From assembly GCA_965204155.1 (NCBI GenBank), contig OZ241971.1:4650001-4714000 (forward strand): a DNA stretch of 64,000 nt. Reading direction: 5' to 3'. Position 1 is the first letter of the stretch, and each line of letters starts with the position of its first letter. The notes below the pieces were generated by a model. The model was not told where the DNA came from. It did no database searches and saw only the letters and a list, made by a program, of their open reading frames with translations. This stretch comes from UBA6522 sp965204155. GTDB taxonomy: Bacteria; Pseudomonadota; Gammaproteobacteria; Steroidobacterales; Rariloculaceae. Shown in pieces: positions 50,745 through 59,814 of this stretch. Position numbers and translations under genes: made by a program.

Positions 50745-51500
50745 ATGAGGCGCCTGCTTCTTTCACTGTGGGTGCTGTTCAGTATCTCCGGCGCTCAGGC
50801 CGAGCGCGTTACCGTGGCGGTGGCCGCCAACTTCGCCCAGCCCATGGCCGAACTCGAGACGCTGTTCGAGGCTTCCGGAGCGCACGAACTGACGCTGGTG
50901 AGCGGCTCCACCGGCCAGTTGTACGCGCAGATCGTCAACGCCGCGCCCTACGACGTTTTTCTCTCCGCCGACCGGGAACGGCCGCGGCGGCTCACCGAGG
51001 CGGGTCTCGGGAACGCACCCTTTACCTATGCCCTGGGCCGGCTTGCACTGTGGACACGGGAGCAGCGATTCGCAGGCGGCCTGACGCTCGACGCCTTAAC
51101 AACTAGCGATTTTCGCCGCCTGGCCATCGCCAACCCGAGGCTTGCCCCTTACGGTGTAGCAGCGAGAGAAGCATTGCAGGCCATGGGCTTGTGGGAGACG
51201 CTGCAAGCGAAAATTGTGTTCGGCGAGAACGTCGGACAGGCATTCGCCATGGTGGAAACCCGAAACGCCGAGTTCGGATTGGTTGCGCTCTCGGCAGCAG
51301 TCGCCTATATGGGCGGCACCGCCGATCTGGGCCATGTTGCGTATGTGACGGTTCCGCCCGAGTACCACAGCCCCATCCGCCAAGACGCCATTCTGTTGAG
51401 CAGGGGCCAGGACAATCCGGCCGCACAAGCGATAATCGGATTCCTGCAGGGAGCGGATGCGCGACGGATCATCGAAGCGGCGGGCTTCGAACTGCCCTGA
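50745..51500 (+). CDS. modA: Molybdate-type ABC transporter substrate-binding protein (ModA family)
   Basis: 251 residues from the ATG at 50745; the frame extends upstream but into the end of the previous gene. Signal peptide ends SGAQA; the mature part VTVAVAANFAQPMAELETLFEA, SGSTGQLYAQIVNAAPYDVFLSAD and FGENVGQAFAMVETRNAEFGLVALS are typical of ModA/WtpA-like proteins. No modB or modC follows; the next gene reads the other way. It may serve a permease elsewhere or bind another oxyanion such as tungstate. Confidence 0.85.
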   Translation: MRRLLLSLWVLFSISGAQAERVTVAVAANFAQPMAELETLFEASGAHELTLVSGSTGQLYAQIVNAAPYDVFLSADRERPRRLTEAGLGNAPFTYALGRLALWTREQRFAGGLTLDALTTSDFRRLAIANPRLAPYGVAAREALQAMGLWETLQAKIVFGENVGQAFAMVETRNAEFGLVALSAAVAYMGGTADLGHVAYVTVPPEYHSPIRQDAILLSRGQDNPAAQAIIGFLQGADARRIIEAAGFELP

Positions 51501-51524
51501 CGGCATGCGCGTATGCGGATAATC

Positions 51525-52970
51525 TCAGTTCGCCCTGGTCACTGAAAGCAACCCGGGATCGTTCGACGGATCGTAATCCGGATTGACCGTGGGCATCTTC
51601 GTGCCCACACCTTCCAGGTAACCCTTCAGCTCGCTGAACATCGCGTCCGCGATTTCGGGCCGGACGCGTGACAGGTCGTTCGTTTCGCTCAGGTCCTGGT
51701 CCAGGTCGAACAGGTAGGTTCGCTGGGAATCCAGTTCCCAGACCAGCTTGTAGTTGTCCTTTCGCATGGCCGTCTGGGGAGCCACATGCTTCAAGTTGCG
51801 ATAGGCGCCGTAGTACCAGATCAGTGCCTCGGTGCCGCGCTCCACGGAGCCGGCGCCGCCGTTGCTCAGCACATCGTGCAGGCTGCCGCCGTCCTGGTCT
51901 TCCGGGAGAGGAATCGAGGCTCCCACCCAGTCGGCGATGGTGGGAAAGAAGTCGTAACCGATGACCGGCACGTGGCTCTCGCTGCCCGCGTCGATTCCCG
52001 GCCCGCGAACGAACAGGGACACCCGAATGCCGCCCTCCCAGACGTGCGTCTTGCCCCTGGCCAGCGGGCCGTTGTTGGTTACGCCTCCGACGATCTCGCC
52101 GCCGTTGTCGGACGTGAAGATGACGTATGTATCGTCGGCAATGCCGAGTTCATCGAGCCGGTCGAGGATTCTGCCCACGCCATCGTCCAGTTCGGCAGTC
52201 ATGGCCGCGTAGAAGGTGTTCGTGTGCAGACGGCTGTCCATCTCACGGAACCGGTCGATGGTTTGCGGCATCGCCAACACCGGCGTGTGCACGGCGTAAT
52301 ACGAAAACTGCACAAAAAACGGCCGCTGGGCCGCAACCTGCTCTTCTATGAATGCGAGTCCATCGTCGGTGACCTCGGCGGTTCGCTTCGGATCCGGCAT
52401 GCCCGACATGCCCGGCGAGTTGGTGGTGATGCCGTGGTGAGCATCGTATCCGTGGCGGTCCGGCGAGCCTCCGCCCATGTGCCATTTGCCGAAGTGTCCG
52501 GTCGCATAGTCCGGGTCGTGCTGCTTGAGGTACTCGGCGATGGTGACCTCTTCGTCGGGGATATCGCTGATCGGAAGCGGTACGAGCAGGGGCTTGTTCA
52601 CGTAAAAGTTGGCGTAGAAGCCCGGCATTGCCGGCCTGCCCTGTACATTGGGGACAACATCGATGATATCCGTGGCGCCCAGGCGCGCCGCCGTCTTGCC
52701 GGTCTGGATGCTCATGCGGGTCGGAGAACAGTTCGGAGCCGGCGCATAGGCGTTGGAGAATCGCATGCCTTCGGCGGCCAGCCGCTCAAGGTTCGGTGTC
52801 AGGTACAGGTCGCTGACGGATCTGGGAACCCGGCTGTCCATCTGTACCGACGAACCGGTCCAGCCTTGATCGTCCGAGAGGATTAGCACGATGTTCTGTG
52901 CCGTTGCGGAACCGAATACCAGTAGCGAGCAGGCAAAAACGAATGCCGGTATAGCCAGACGTGTTCTCAT
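51525..52970 (-). CDS. Type I sulfatase (arylsulfatase family), exported
   Basis: 481 residues with a Sec signal (SLLVFGSATAQ). Metal-binding start IVLILSDDQGW, formylglycine motif CSPTR at residues 81-85 (the Cys must be oxidised to formylglycine), FGKWHMGG and FTSDNGGEIVGG. Likely hydrolyses a sulfate ester in the periplasm; S1-type. Divergent from the next sulfatase gene, with 141 bases between the two starts. Substrate class unknown. Confidence 0.92.
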   Translation of the reverse strand: MRTRLAIPAFVFACSLLVFGSATAQNIVLILSDDQGWTGSSVQMDSRVPRSVSDLYLTPNLERLAAEGMRFSNAYAPAPNCSPTRMSIQTGKTAARLGATDIIDVVPNVQGRPAMPGFYANFYVNKPLLVPLPISDIPDEEVTIAEYLKQHDPDYATGHFGKWHMGGGSPDRHGYDAHHGITTNSPGMSGMPDPKRTAEVTDDGLAFIEEQVAAQRPFFVQFSYYAVHTPVLAMPQTIDRFREMDSRLHTNTFYAAMTAELDDGVGRILDRLDELGIADDTYVIFTSDNGGEIVGGVTNNGPLARGKTHVWEGGIRVSLFVRGPGIDAGSESHVPVIGYDFFPTIADWVGASIPLPEDQDGGSLHDVLSNGGAGSVERGTEALIWYYGAYRNLKHVAPQTAMRKDNYKLVWELDSQRTYLFDLDQDLSETNDLSRVRPEIADAMFSELKGYLEGVGTKMPTVNPDYDPSNDPGLLSVTRAN

Positions 52971-53111
52971 GAGCCGATCCTCATTCCTGATAGGCGTCTA
53001 ACACTAAGGCGACCGTCGACGCGACGCAAGAACGATTGTGCACGAGATCTCAATCGATGTTAGCGTAGCCGGACTTGATCCTTCCAGCCGTCAGAGGAGA
53101 CTCTGCGAGCC

Positions 53112-54812
53112 ATGAAACTCTCAACCGGAATCGGGCTACCCATGATCATCTTTGCCGCCAGCGTGGCGGGTTGCGACATGGGCGGCCCCGACACCCAGAA
53201 CCAGGAAACGACCCCTGCCGTCGACCCGCGCCCGAACATTCTCCTGATCGTCACCGATGACATGGGTTATACCGATCTGGGATCGTTCGGCAGCGAGATT
53301 CCAACGCCGAATCTGGATGAGCTGGCCTACAGCGGCGTGCGTCTGACCAATTTCCACGCCGCGCCCGCGTGCGCACCCGCACGAGCGATGCTCCTGTCCG
53401 GCATGGACAATCACGAGGCCGGGATCGGGTCCATGAACATCAAGCGCTTCTTCGACAACGGCACCGAGCCCGATCAGACTGTCCCCGGCTACGCGCAGCC
53501 GGGCTATGAGGGCTACCTGAGCTCCCGGGTCGCGGCCTTGCCCGAGGTCTTGCGCGATGCCGGATACCACACCTACATGGCGGGGAAATGGGACCTGGGC
53601 CGGGCCCTTGTGGACGAAACCAACCCTGCGGGCCGCGGCTTCGAATCATCCTACGTGCAGACCACCGGCACCACGGTGCACCTGAGGCCAGCCGACGGCG
53701 GCGCGCACGGCGGCATTCGCAGAGCGGATCCACTCGTTTTCCGGGAAAACTGGGACGTGGTGACGAGTTTGCCGGAGGACTATTTCTCAACCCGCGTTTA
53801 CACAGACAAGATTATCGAGTACATCGACGGAAACCGGGACGACGGCCGACCGTTTTTCGCCTACCTGGCACTGACCGCACCGCACTGGCCGCTGCAGGTT
53901 CCGGACGACTGGCTGGACCGGTATGCCGGCCAGTACGATGACGGTTACGACGCAGTCCGGGACCGGCGCGTGGAACGCGCCCGGGAACTCGGCATTCTGC
54001 CTCCTCACGCCGACATGGTGGATTTCCCGCGGCGCTCCACACCCTGGGCCGAACTGGACGAGACCGCCCGCGAGGAACAGGCACGACTCATGGAAATCTA
54101 CGCGGCCATGGTCGCCAACATGGACTTCCACGTGGGCCGCCTGACCGAGTATCTGCGCGATTCCGGTGAATTCGACGACACCTTCATCCTGTTCACGTCG
54201 GACAACGGCGCCTCCGGCAGCGCACCCGCAGGGTTCGCCGAGGGTTACGACAACAGTCTGGCCAACATGGGCAGACGCGATTCGTTCCTGGAGTACGGTC
54301 TGGGCTGGGCGGAGGCGGGCACGGCGCCCTATCGGGACGTCAAGGGATCCATGGCCGAAGGCGGTGTGCTGGCGGCCGCATTTGCCGCCCATGCCAGCCT
54401 GGCAGACACCGGTGGTATTTCTCGGGAATACCTCACCATGCAGGACGTCATGCCGACGCTGCTGCAGCTGGCGGGCTCCGAGCCTCCGACTGGCGAATAC
54501 AACCATCGGCCGGTACTGACCATGCGCGGCAAGTCCTTCCTGGACCACCTTCAGGGCGGCGCCAGCCCGGTACACGAACCCGGCGAAGCCATCGGCTGGG
54601 AACTGCACGGTCTGCGCGCCCTGGTCCGCGGCTCCTGGAAACTGTTGTGGATACCCACAGAGGACGAGGAAACCCACTGGGAGTTGTTCGACCTGGACAG
54701 CGACCCCTTCGAGCGCAACGACCTGTCCTTTCAGCGCCCCGACCTGACACAGGAATTGATCGGGGAATGGTACCGCTACGCTGAGGACGTTGGGGTTGCC
54801 ATCAGCGAATGA
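53112..54812 (+). CDS. Arylsulfatase, lipid-anchored
   Basis: 566 residues. Lipobox ASVAGC with Cys21 predicts a lipoprotein. Motifs: PNILLIVTDDMGYTDLGSFG, CAPAR at 87-91 as the formylglycine site, GKWDLG, and LFTSDNGASG. The architecture (long insertions, DHLQGGASPVHEPGEAIGWELHG) matches AtsA-like arylsulfatases. Outer-membrane or inner-membrane anchoring is undecided. Neighbours are a sulfatase on the other strand and a rhomboid protease. Confidence 0.92.
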   Translation: MKLSTGIGLPMIIFAASVAGCDMGGPDTQNQETTPAVDPRPNILLIVTDDMGYTDLGSFGSEIPTPNLDELAYSGVRLTNFHAAPACAPARAMLLSGMDNHEAGIGSMNIKRFFDNGTEPDQTVPGYAQPGYEGYLSSRVAALPEVLRDAGYHTYMAGKWDLGRALVDETNPAGRGFESSYVQTTGTTVHLRPADGGAHGGIRRADPLVFRENWDVVTSLPEDYFSTRVYTDKIIEYIDGNRDDGRPFFAYLALTAPHWPLQVPDDWLDRYAGQYDDGYDAVRDRRVERARELGILPPHADMVDFPRRSTPWAELDETAREEQARLMEIYAAMVANMDFHVGRLTEYLRDSGEFDDTFILFTSDNGASGSAPAGFAEGYDNSLANMGRRDSFLEYGLGWAEAGTAPYRDVKGSMAEGGVLAAAFAAHASLADTGGISREYLTMQDVMPTLLQLAGSEPPTGEYNHRPVLTMRGKSFLDHLQGGASPVHEPGEAIGWELHGLRALVRGSWKLLWIPTEDEETHWELFDLDSDPFERNDLSFQRPDLTQELIGEWYRYAEDVGVAISE

Positions 54813-54883
54813 ACCGAGCCGCGGACGACAGACCGCGCCGGCCGCCCGTTACCCTTGATCGCCGATAGTCGAGCCTGAAGACA

Positions 54884-55666
54884 GTGTTCCCGATACGCGA
54901 CGACAATCCCCAGATTCTCACGCCGTATACGACCTACGCGATCATCGCGCTCAACGCCCTGGCGTGGATCTTCGTGCAGGGGCTGGGCTCCAATCCCGCC
55001 CTGGCCGGCTCCATCTGCCAACTGGGCCTCATCCCGGGGGAACTTCTGCAGACGGTACCGGCCGGAACGCGCTTCCAGGTGGGTCCGAACAGCATCTGCG
55101 TGCTCGGCGATGCTTCGGTATGGCATACAACGCTGACTTCAATGTTCCTTCACGGGGGCTGGTTGCACCTCATCGGCAACATGTGGTTCCTGTGGATCTT
55201 CGGCAACAATGTCGAGGACTCAATGGGTCACGGCCGGTTTGCCGTGTTCTACGTGCTGTGTGGACTGGCGGCCGCGGCAGCGCAGATCGTCTCGAATCCC
55301 GAATCGGCAGTACCCATGGTGGGCGCCTCCGGCGCCATCGGCGGCGTGATGGGCGCCTACATTCTGCTCTACCCCCGGGTACACGTTCACATGTTGATCT
55401 TCCTGGGTTTCTTCATCACGACCATCGCCGTTCCGGCGGTTCTGATGCTGGGCTATTGGCTGCTCATCCAGGTCCTGAGCGGATTCGCCACACTCGGCGC
55501 GCAGGGCGGCGGCGTGGCATTCTGGGCACATGTGGGCGGTTTCGTCGCCGGAGCCGCACTTATTTTCCTGTTCAGGGACCGCGAGCTATTGCTCCGCCAC
55601 CCCTACCATGGCTGGCGTCAGCGCCGCTCTCCTACGCGCAACTGGCGAAAAATCGACCGCTGGTAG
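54884..55666 (+). CDS. Rhomboid family intramembrane serine protease
   Basis: 260 residues; GTG start at 54884, chosen because it gives MFPIRDDNP, the common beginning of this subgroup. About six membrane helices. Catalytic Ser149 in VGASGAIGG and His216 in FWAHVGGFVAG; the oxyanion HGGWLHLIGNMWFLWIFG in helix 2. It cuts transmembrane segments in the inner membrane. Follows the lipid-anchored sulfatase after 71 bases, but a functional link is unproven. Confidence 0.93.
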   Translation: MFPIRDDNPQILTPYTTYAIIALNALAWIFVQGLGSNPALAGSICQLGLIPGELLQTVPAGTRFQVGPNSICVLGDASVWHTTLTSMFLHGGWLHLIGNMWFLWIFGNNVEDSMGHGRFAVFYVLCGLAAAAAQIVSNPESAVPMVGASGAIGGVMGAYILLYPRVHVHMLIFLGFFITTIAVPAVLMLGYWLLIQVLSGFATLGAQGGGVAFWAHVGGFVAGAALIFLFRDRELLLRHPYHGWRQRRSPTRNWRKIDRW

Positions 55667-55674
55667 CAGCAAGC

Positions 55675-56700
55675 CTACAGCCCAGCCAACTCCAGCAACT
55701 CCGGATCGTACTGAGCGCGCGCCTCGGCGTAGAGCGGCTGAATGGCGGCGACGAACGCGTCGACTTCTTCCGGCGTCAACTCCAGTATCTCCCCGCCGAC
55801 TTCCCTGATCGCCGCAGCGGCGTCGGTTTCTTCGCCGTCCTTCAGGCTTCGCTGGAAGGCCACGGCGTCGGTCACGGCGTCGCGCATTTCCGCCTGCAAC
55901 TCTTCGGGCCATGAATCGAACGTGGGCCGGTGCAGGAAGATCGGGCGGGAAATGTAGAAGTGATTGCTGGCGGTGTGGTACTGATGGAAATTGTGGACGC
56001 CGTAGGTCACCGTGTTGGCGAAAGGATTCTCCTGGGCGTCAAGGGTGCCGCCGACGATTCGCTCGATGGCCTCGGACAGGTCCATGATCTGCGGGTCGGC
56101 GCCGAGCAGTTCGAAGGTGCGGGCATGCACCTGGCTGGGCAGGACCCGCATGAGCAGGCCATCCAGGTCCGCCGGCGAGCGGATCGGGCGCACCCGGTTG
56201 GACATGTGGCGCAGGCCGTTCTCGAAGTAGCCGAGAATGCGGTAGTCGGTCTGCGCCTCGATAGCCGCGGTCAGCACGCGCCCCAATTCGCCGTCCATGG
56301 CGGCACGGGCGCTCTGGTTGTCCCGGAACAGAAAGGGCAGGTCCACCAAGCCAAGCTCGGGGACGCGATCGGTCAGATAGCTGCTGGACTGGTACCCAAG
56401 AGTCAGGATGCCCTCCTCCACCAGCCAGAGGATATCCAGTCCCCGATAGCCCAGGTCGAGGATATTGTAGACGTAACGGACTTCCACCTCGTCCCCGAAG
56501 CGGGCCTCAAGCCGGTCGCCCATGCGCTTCAACGCCAGGCTGAAACTGGTGGTGGACGGTCCGTAGCCGGCCATGATGATTCGGATGGGCCCATCCGCCC
56601 GTCCGGTTTCCTGCGCCCTGGATGAGGTCGTCAGCAAGCTGCCTGCGGCAGCACTGGCTCCCAGAGCCGCCGATGTCTTGAGAAAGTGCCGTCTGGACAT
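55675..56700 (-). CDS. TRAP-type solute-binding protein (DctP family), Tat signal
   Basis: 341 residues from the ATG at 56698-56700. Tat signal SRRHFLKTSAALGASAAAGSLL. The body fits DctP-type proteins (VRYVYNILDLGYRGLDILWLVEEG, YFENGLRHMSNRVRPIRSPADLDGLLMRVLP, GGTLDAQENPFANTV), with the conserved Arg near RVLP. No DctQ or DctM gene is near, so it is an orphan; the first 218 bases of the window start a second DctP. It directly follows the tandem-HTH LysR gene (28-base gap) and is perhaps controlled by it. Confidence 0.85.
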   Translation of the reverse strand: MSRRHFLKTSAALGASAAAGSLLTTSSRAQETGRADGPIRIIMAGYGPSTTSFSLALKRMGDRLEARFGDEVEVRYVYNILDLGYRGLDILWLVEEGILTLGYQSSSYLTDRVPELGLVDLPFLFRDNQSARAAMDGELGRVLTAAIEAQTDYRILGYFENGLRHMSNRVRPIRSPADLDGLLMRVLPSQVHARTFELLGADPQIMDLSEAIERIVGGTLDAQENPFANTVTYGVHNFHQYHTASNHFYISRPIFLHRPTFDSWPEELQAEMRDAVTDAVAFQRSLKDGEETDAAAAIREVGGEILELTPEEVDAFVAAIQPLYAEARAQYDPELLELAGL

Positions 56701-56728
56701 GAAATCACTCCGTCCTGCCAATCGTTCG

Positions 56729-58039
56729 TCAGCGTAATGGCAGAATTCTAGCCGGAGCGGACCGCGGGAGCGATACCCCGTCGCCCTGGTGCGTGTCGGT
56801 CTCCCGGGCGACATTCATCAGCGACTGGTAGAACGCCTTTGCGGCGGGGGACAGCGTCGTGTGGGCGCGGATCATCACGTGGAGCGTGGCGGGAAAGGAC
56901 TCGTCATGCTGATCGATCAACTCCGGAACCGGCAACAGCACCATCTGTTTTCTGACTTCCGCTCGCTCCAGTTCCAGCAGTGGCGCCAGTCCAAGACGGT
57001 CGCTGCCGCCGACCACCGCCGACATGACTTCGAACGAATTGGTATCGATACAGCCTGCCGGTAAACCTCCCCCCTTCTCGACCAGGAACTGTTCCAGCCA
57101 TTTGCGCTGCGGCGTATGGGCCGGCGGTGTGATCCACCTGCACTGCGACAATTGTGCCGGCGTAACGGTCTCCAGTTTCGCCAGGGGATGTCCCTGCCGT
57201 GCAAAGACGAAGAACGGCGCTTCCATCAAGGGAAGAAAGATCACATCAGGGTAGTCTGAAGAGGCATAGCGCGTCCCGACAATCATATCCAGGTCGCCGG
57301 CGCGGAGAGCTGATTCCAGTCCCGGGAAGTCACCGTCCCGGACGCTCAACTGCAGGTGTGGATGTTTCAACAGCACGCGGTTGATGGCGATCGGAATAAT
57401 GGACTTGGTCGGCGGCAGCGTACCGATACTTACGCGCCCTCGCGGGACATCGTCGATGCTGGCAAGCTCTTCAACGGCGTGCGTGATCTCGGCGAATGCA
57501 ACTTTCACATGGGTCAGCAGGATCCTGGAGAAAGGCGTCGCATCCAGGATACCGACAGAAGTCCTTTCGAACAGCGCAACGCCGAGCTGTTCCTGAAGCT
57601 CGTGGAGGGAGCGGTAGATCGACTGGGCGGTCACTCCCAGGCTGTCGGCGGCGCGTTTCGCGTCGCGGCACTCGTGCAAGGCGATAAAGGCGGCCAGGCG
57701 TTGATTGCTGACTTCCATGCGAAACAGGGGCAGATTCGAATCTCGATCCGGATGCTCGACCATGTTCTTGTAGGCCGCACGCGCGCGGTCGAATTCCCGG
57801 GCAGCAATTTGAAGGCGTCGCAGCAGAATCCTTCCGTGCGCCGTCGGAAGCATTCCGGATCCCGTCCGATCGAACAGGGAAACACCCAGATTCTTCTCCA
57901 CTTGCGTGACCGCCTTGGTGATGGCGGACTGGGATCGGGAGAGTATTGCGCTTGCGCGGGTCACGCTGCCCGTTTCTCCGACAAGCAGCACAGCCTTGAG
58001 CTGCTTCAGGCCCAGCGAGTGGGGACTGATGGATGCCAT
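56729..58039 (-). CDS. LysR-type regulator with two N-terminal HTH domains
   Basis: 436 residues against about 300 for usual LysR proteins, from the ATG at 58037-58039. Two successive winged-helix domains: residues 9-68 (LKQLKAVLLVGETGSVTRASAILSRSQSAITKAVTQVE) and 111-170 (NQRLAAFIALHECRDAKRAADSLGVTAQSIYRSLHELQEQLG). Each has the typical LysR A-x-x-L-x-x-[ST]Q[ST]x-[IV] helix pattern. The effector-binding fold starts near residue 200 (RGRVSIGTLPPTKSIIPIAI). It may bind DNA with double the usual contacts. Located just upstream of the orphan DctP. Confidence 0.85.
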   Translation of the reverse strand: MASISPHSLGLKQLKAVLLVGETGSVTRASAILSRSQSAITKAVTQVEKNLGVSLFDRTGSGMLPTAHGRILLRRLQIAAREFDRARAAYKNMVEHPDRDSNLPLFRMEVSNQRLAAFIALHECRDAKRAADSLGVTAQSIYRSLHELQEQLGVALFERTSVGILDATPFSRILLTHVKVAFAEITHAVEELASIDDVPRGRVSIGTLPPTKSIIPIAINRVLLKHPHLQLSVRDGDFPGLESALRAGDLDMIVGTRYASSDYPDVIFLPLMEAPFFVFARQGHPLAKLETVTPAQLSQCRWITPPAHTPQRKWLEQFLVEKGGGLPAGCIDTNSFEVMSAVVGGSDRLGLAPLLELERAEVRKQMVLLPVPELIDQHDESFPATLHVMIRAHTTLSPAAKAFYQSLMNVARETDTHQGDGVSLPRSAPARILPLR

Positions 58040-58133
58040 GCCGGCTACGCTTCGCTTCCGCGAAGCGACCTGCTGTATGGCAGGTGCGGCGATCGATACA
58101 GGTCCTGCATGCTTCCCGCTTGCCTGTTTGCCT

Positions 58134-58706
58134 TCAGTCCTCGACCATCGGTGGCTGCGGTCCGACCACCGACTCGAGCGCCTGGTGCGCACAGGGCTCG
58201 TCGCCGCCGAAAAAGCCGCCGACGCCGATGGCGCCGATCATGACGCCGTCCGCGATGATGGGCAGGCCGCCGGTCACAAGATACGTGCCATGTTTCACGA
58301 TCATCGATTCGCTGCCGGTTCGGTCGTATCTGTTTCGCGCGGCATGGCTTGAGACGCGATAGTAGAGCGCGGTCTCGGCCTTGTATTGGGCCGTGTCGAT
58401 GTTGACGGGATTGTGCCCGTCCATGCGATAGGCGTAGACGATATTGCCGGCCGGGGCGACGATGACGACGCTCACCCGCCGATTCTGTTCCTGCGCCCAC
58501 GCAACGCAGGCTTTCGCAATGCGCTCGGCCGTTTCCACCGAAATCTCGTAAGGCATCAGCGTCGCCTCCGCATCTTCCGCGGATATCGTGAAGGCGTCGA
58601 GATCCTGTCCCCAGCTCATGGGCGAAAACAGTGCGCCCAGTATCGCCAGCATTGCGCCCCGGGCTCGTGCACGAAACAGTTTGCTTACTCTCATTGCGTT
58701 CTCCAT
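58134..58706 (-). CDS. GlcG/HbpS family heme-binding-like exported protein
   Basis: 190 residues. A signal peptide (MLAILGALFSPMSWGQ) precedes the GlcG/HbpS-fold domain, about 130 residues: YEISVETAERIAKACVAWA, VVIVAPAGNIVYAYRMDG, KAETALYYR and GGLPIIADGVMIGAIGVGG. Family members bind heme or act as glycolate-pathway auxiliaries of unclear role. Start is ambiguous: ATG 58706 has AAGGA five bases upstream, ATG 58694 has GGAG six bases upstream. Lies between an MBL-fold protein and the LysR gene. Confidence 0.8.
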   Translation of the reverse strand: MENAMRVSKLFRARARGAMLAILGALFSPMSWGQDLDAFTISAEDAEATLMPYEISVETAERIAKACVAWAQEQNRRVSVVIVAPAGNIVYAYRMDGHNPVNIDTAQYKAETALYYRVSSHAARNRYDRTGSESMIVKHGTYLVTGGLPIIADGVMIGAIGVGGFFGGDEPCAHQALESVVGPQPPMVED

Positions 58707-58789
58707 ACAGGTCCTTCAGTTCAACGGGTAGAAAAGATCCCAACCTTCCGCTTCGACGCACCCCGACGGCAGTACCTGGTTGCCGGACG

Positions 58790-59752
58790 TCACTCTTCCT
58801 CGTCCTGGACAGCGAAGTTCACGCCGCCGATGGGAAAGCCGATCGGCCAGTTTTCCTGGTATCCCTCCGATCCGGGCGCACCCGGGCTCGGTTCGCGGTA
58901 ACGGTACAGGTAGTCCCACATGGAAATCACGTTGGCACGCAGCCAGGGCTCGTAGTTCCCGTAGTCGGAGAAGTCCTCCATGGTGACGCGCTCGACGATC
59001 TCGTAGATAGTCGCGCCGGCAAGCATTTCATCGTAAACGCGCTCCCTCAGCGCCATGGTCCACTCGCGGAAATAGACGAAGGACTGCTGATCGGCGAGAC
59101 CCGCGTGACCGGGAACGACGATGTCCACGTTATCGAGCTTCGACAGCTCGTACAGCGCATCGATGACACCGTCCACGTCGGAGTCGCGGAAGTCCGGCAG
59201 GCCCAGCGACTTGCCGGAGCGCACGATGTCGGTCGCTACCAGCACACCTTCTTCCGGGAAGTGCACCTGGATCAGGTTGTCGCTGTGAGTCTTGCCGAAG
59301 TAGTAGAGTACGGCGCGGTTGCCGCCGAGAAAGATCTCCATTTCGTCCTCGAACACCACGTCGGGAATGGACGTATTGCGATTTTCCCGGATGAGGTGTT
59401 CACGGATGTTGCGATGCCCGATGGTCACTGCCGTGTCGTCGAAGACCTGCAGGCCGCAGATGTGCATCTCGTGGTCGTGACTCAGAATGACGAATTTGAC
59501 CGGGACGCCGAATCGCCGGTCCAGTTCCTCCTTGAGCCACTCCATCCCGCTGCCGGAACAGGTGGCGTCCACCATGATGATGCCTTCGTCGGTCACCATG
59601 AAGACGTTGGATGTGGGGCCGCGCCGATACACGTTTTCGGTAAGTTGGGTAATCGTGTCAGCGCCGGCTCCACCCATGCCCTGGGCGAAGGCGGCGTGCC
59701 ATGACAGGCCGCACAACGCAGCAAGAAAAATCATCTTTGCAGTCGTTCTCAT
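58790..59752 (-). CDS. Exported metallo-beta-lactamase-fold protein with altered metal motif
   Basis: 320 residues. Signal peptide ends HAAFAQ; GGAG lies 9 bases before the ATG. Fold motifs: NVFMVTDEGIIMVDAT, the metal motif LSHDHEMHICG, FGKTHSDNLIQVHF, LVATDIVRSG and VPGHAG. The standard HxHxDH is HDHEMH: the aspartate that binds the second zinc is Met. It resembles the protein at 24,477 only in fold. Possible mono-metal hydrolase or a non-enzymatic relative. Confidence 0.8.
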   Translation of the reverse strand: MRTTAKMIFLAALCGLSWHAAFAQGMGGAGADTITQLTENVYRRGPTSNVFMVTDEGIIMVDATCSGSGMEWLKEELDRRFGVPVKFVILSHDHEMHICGLQVFDDTAVTIGHRNIREHLIRENRNTSIPDVVFEDEMEIFLGGNRAVLYYFGKTHSDNLIQVHFPEEGVLVATDIVRSGKSLGLPDFRDSDVDGVIDALYELSKLDNVDIVVPGHAGLADQQSFVYFREWTMALRERVYDEMLAGATIYEIVERVTMEDFSDYGNYEPWLRANVISMWDYLYRYREPSPGAPGSEGYQENWPIGFPIGGVNFAVQDEEE

Positions 59753-59814
59753 CGTTTTTCTCCATTCTGATACTTGTGTCCCGGTGAATTGACTGGCGGC
59801 ATGCGGATTCCCCG

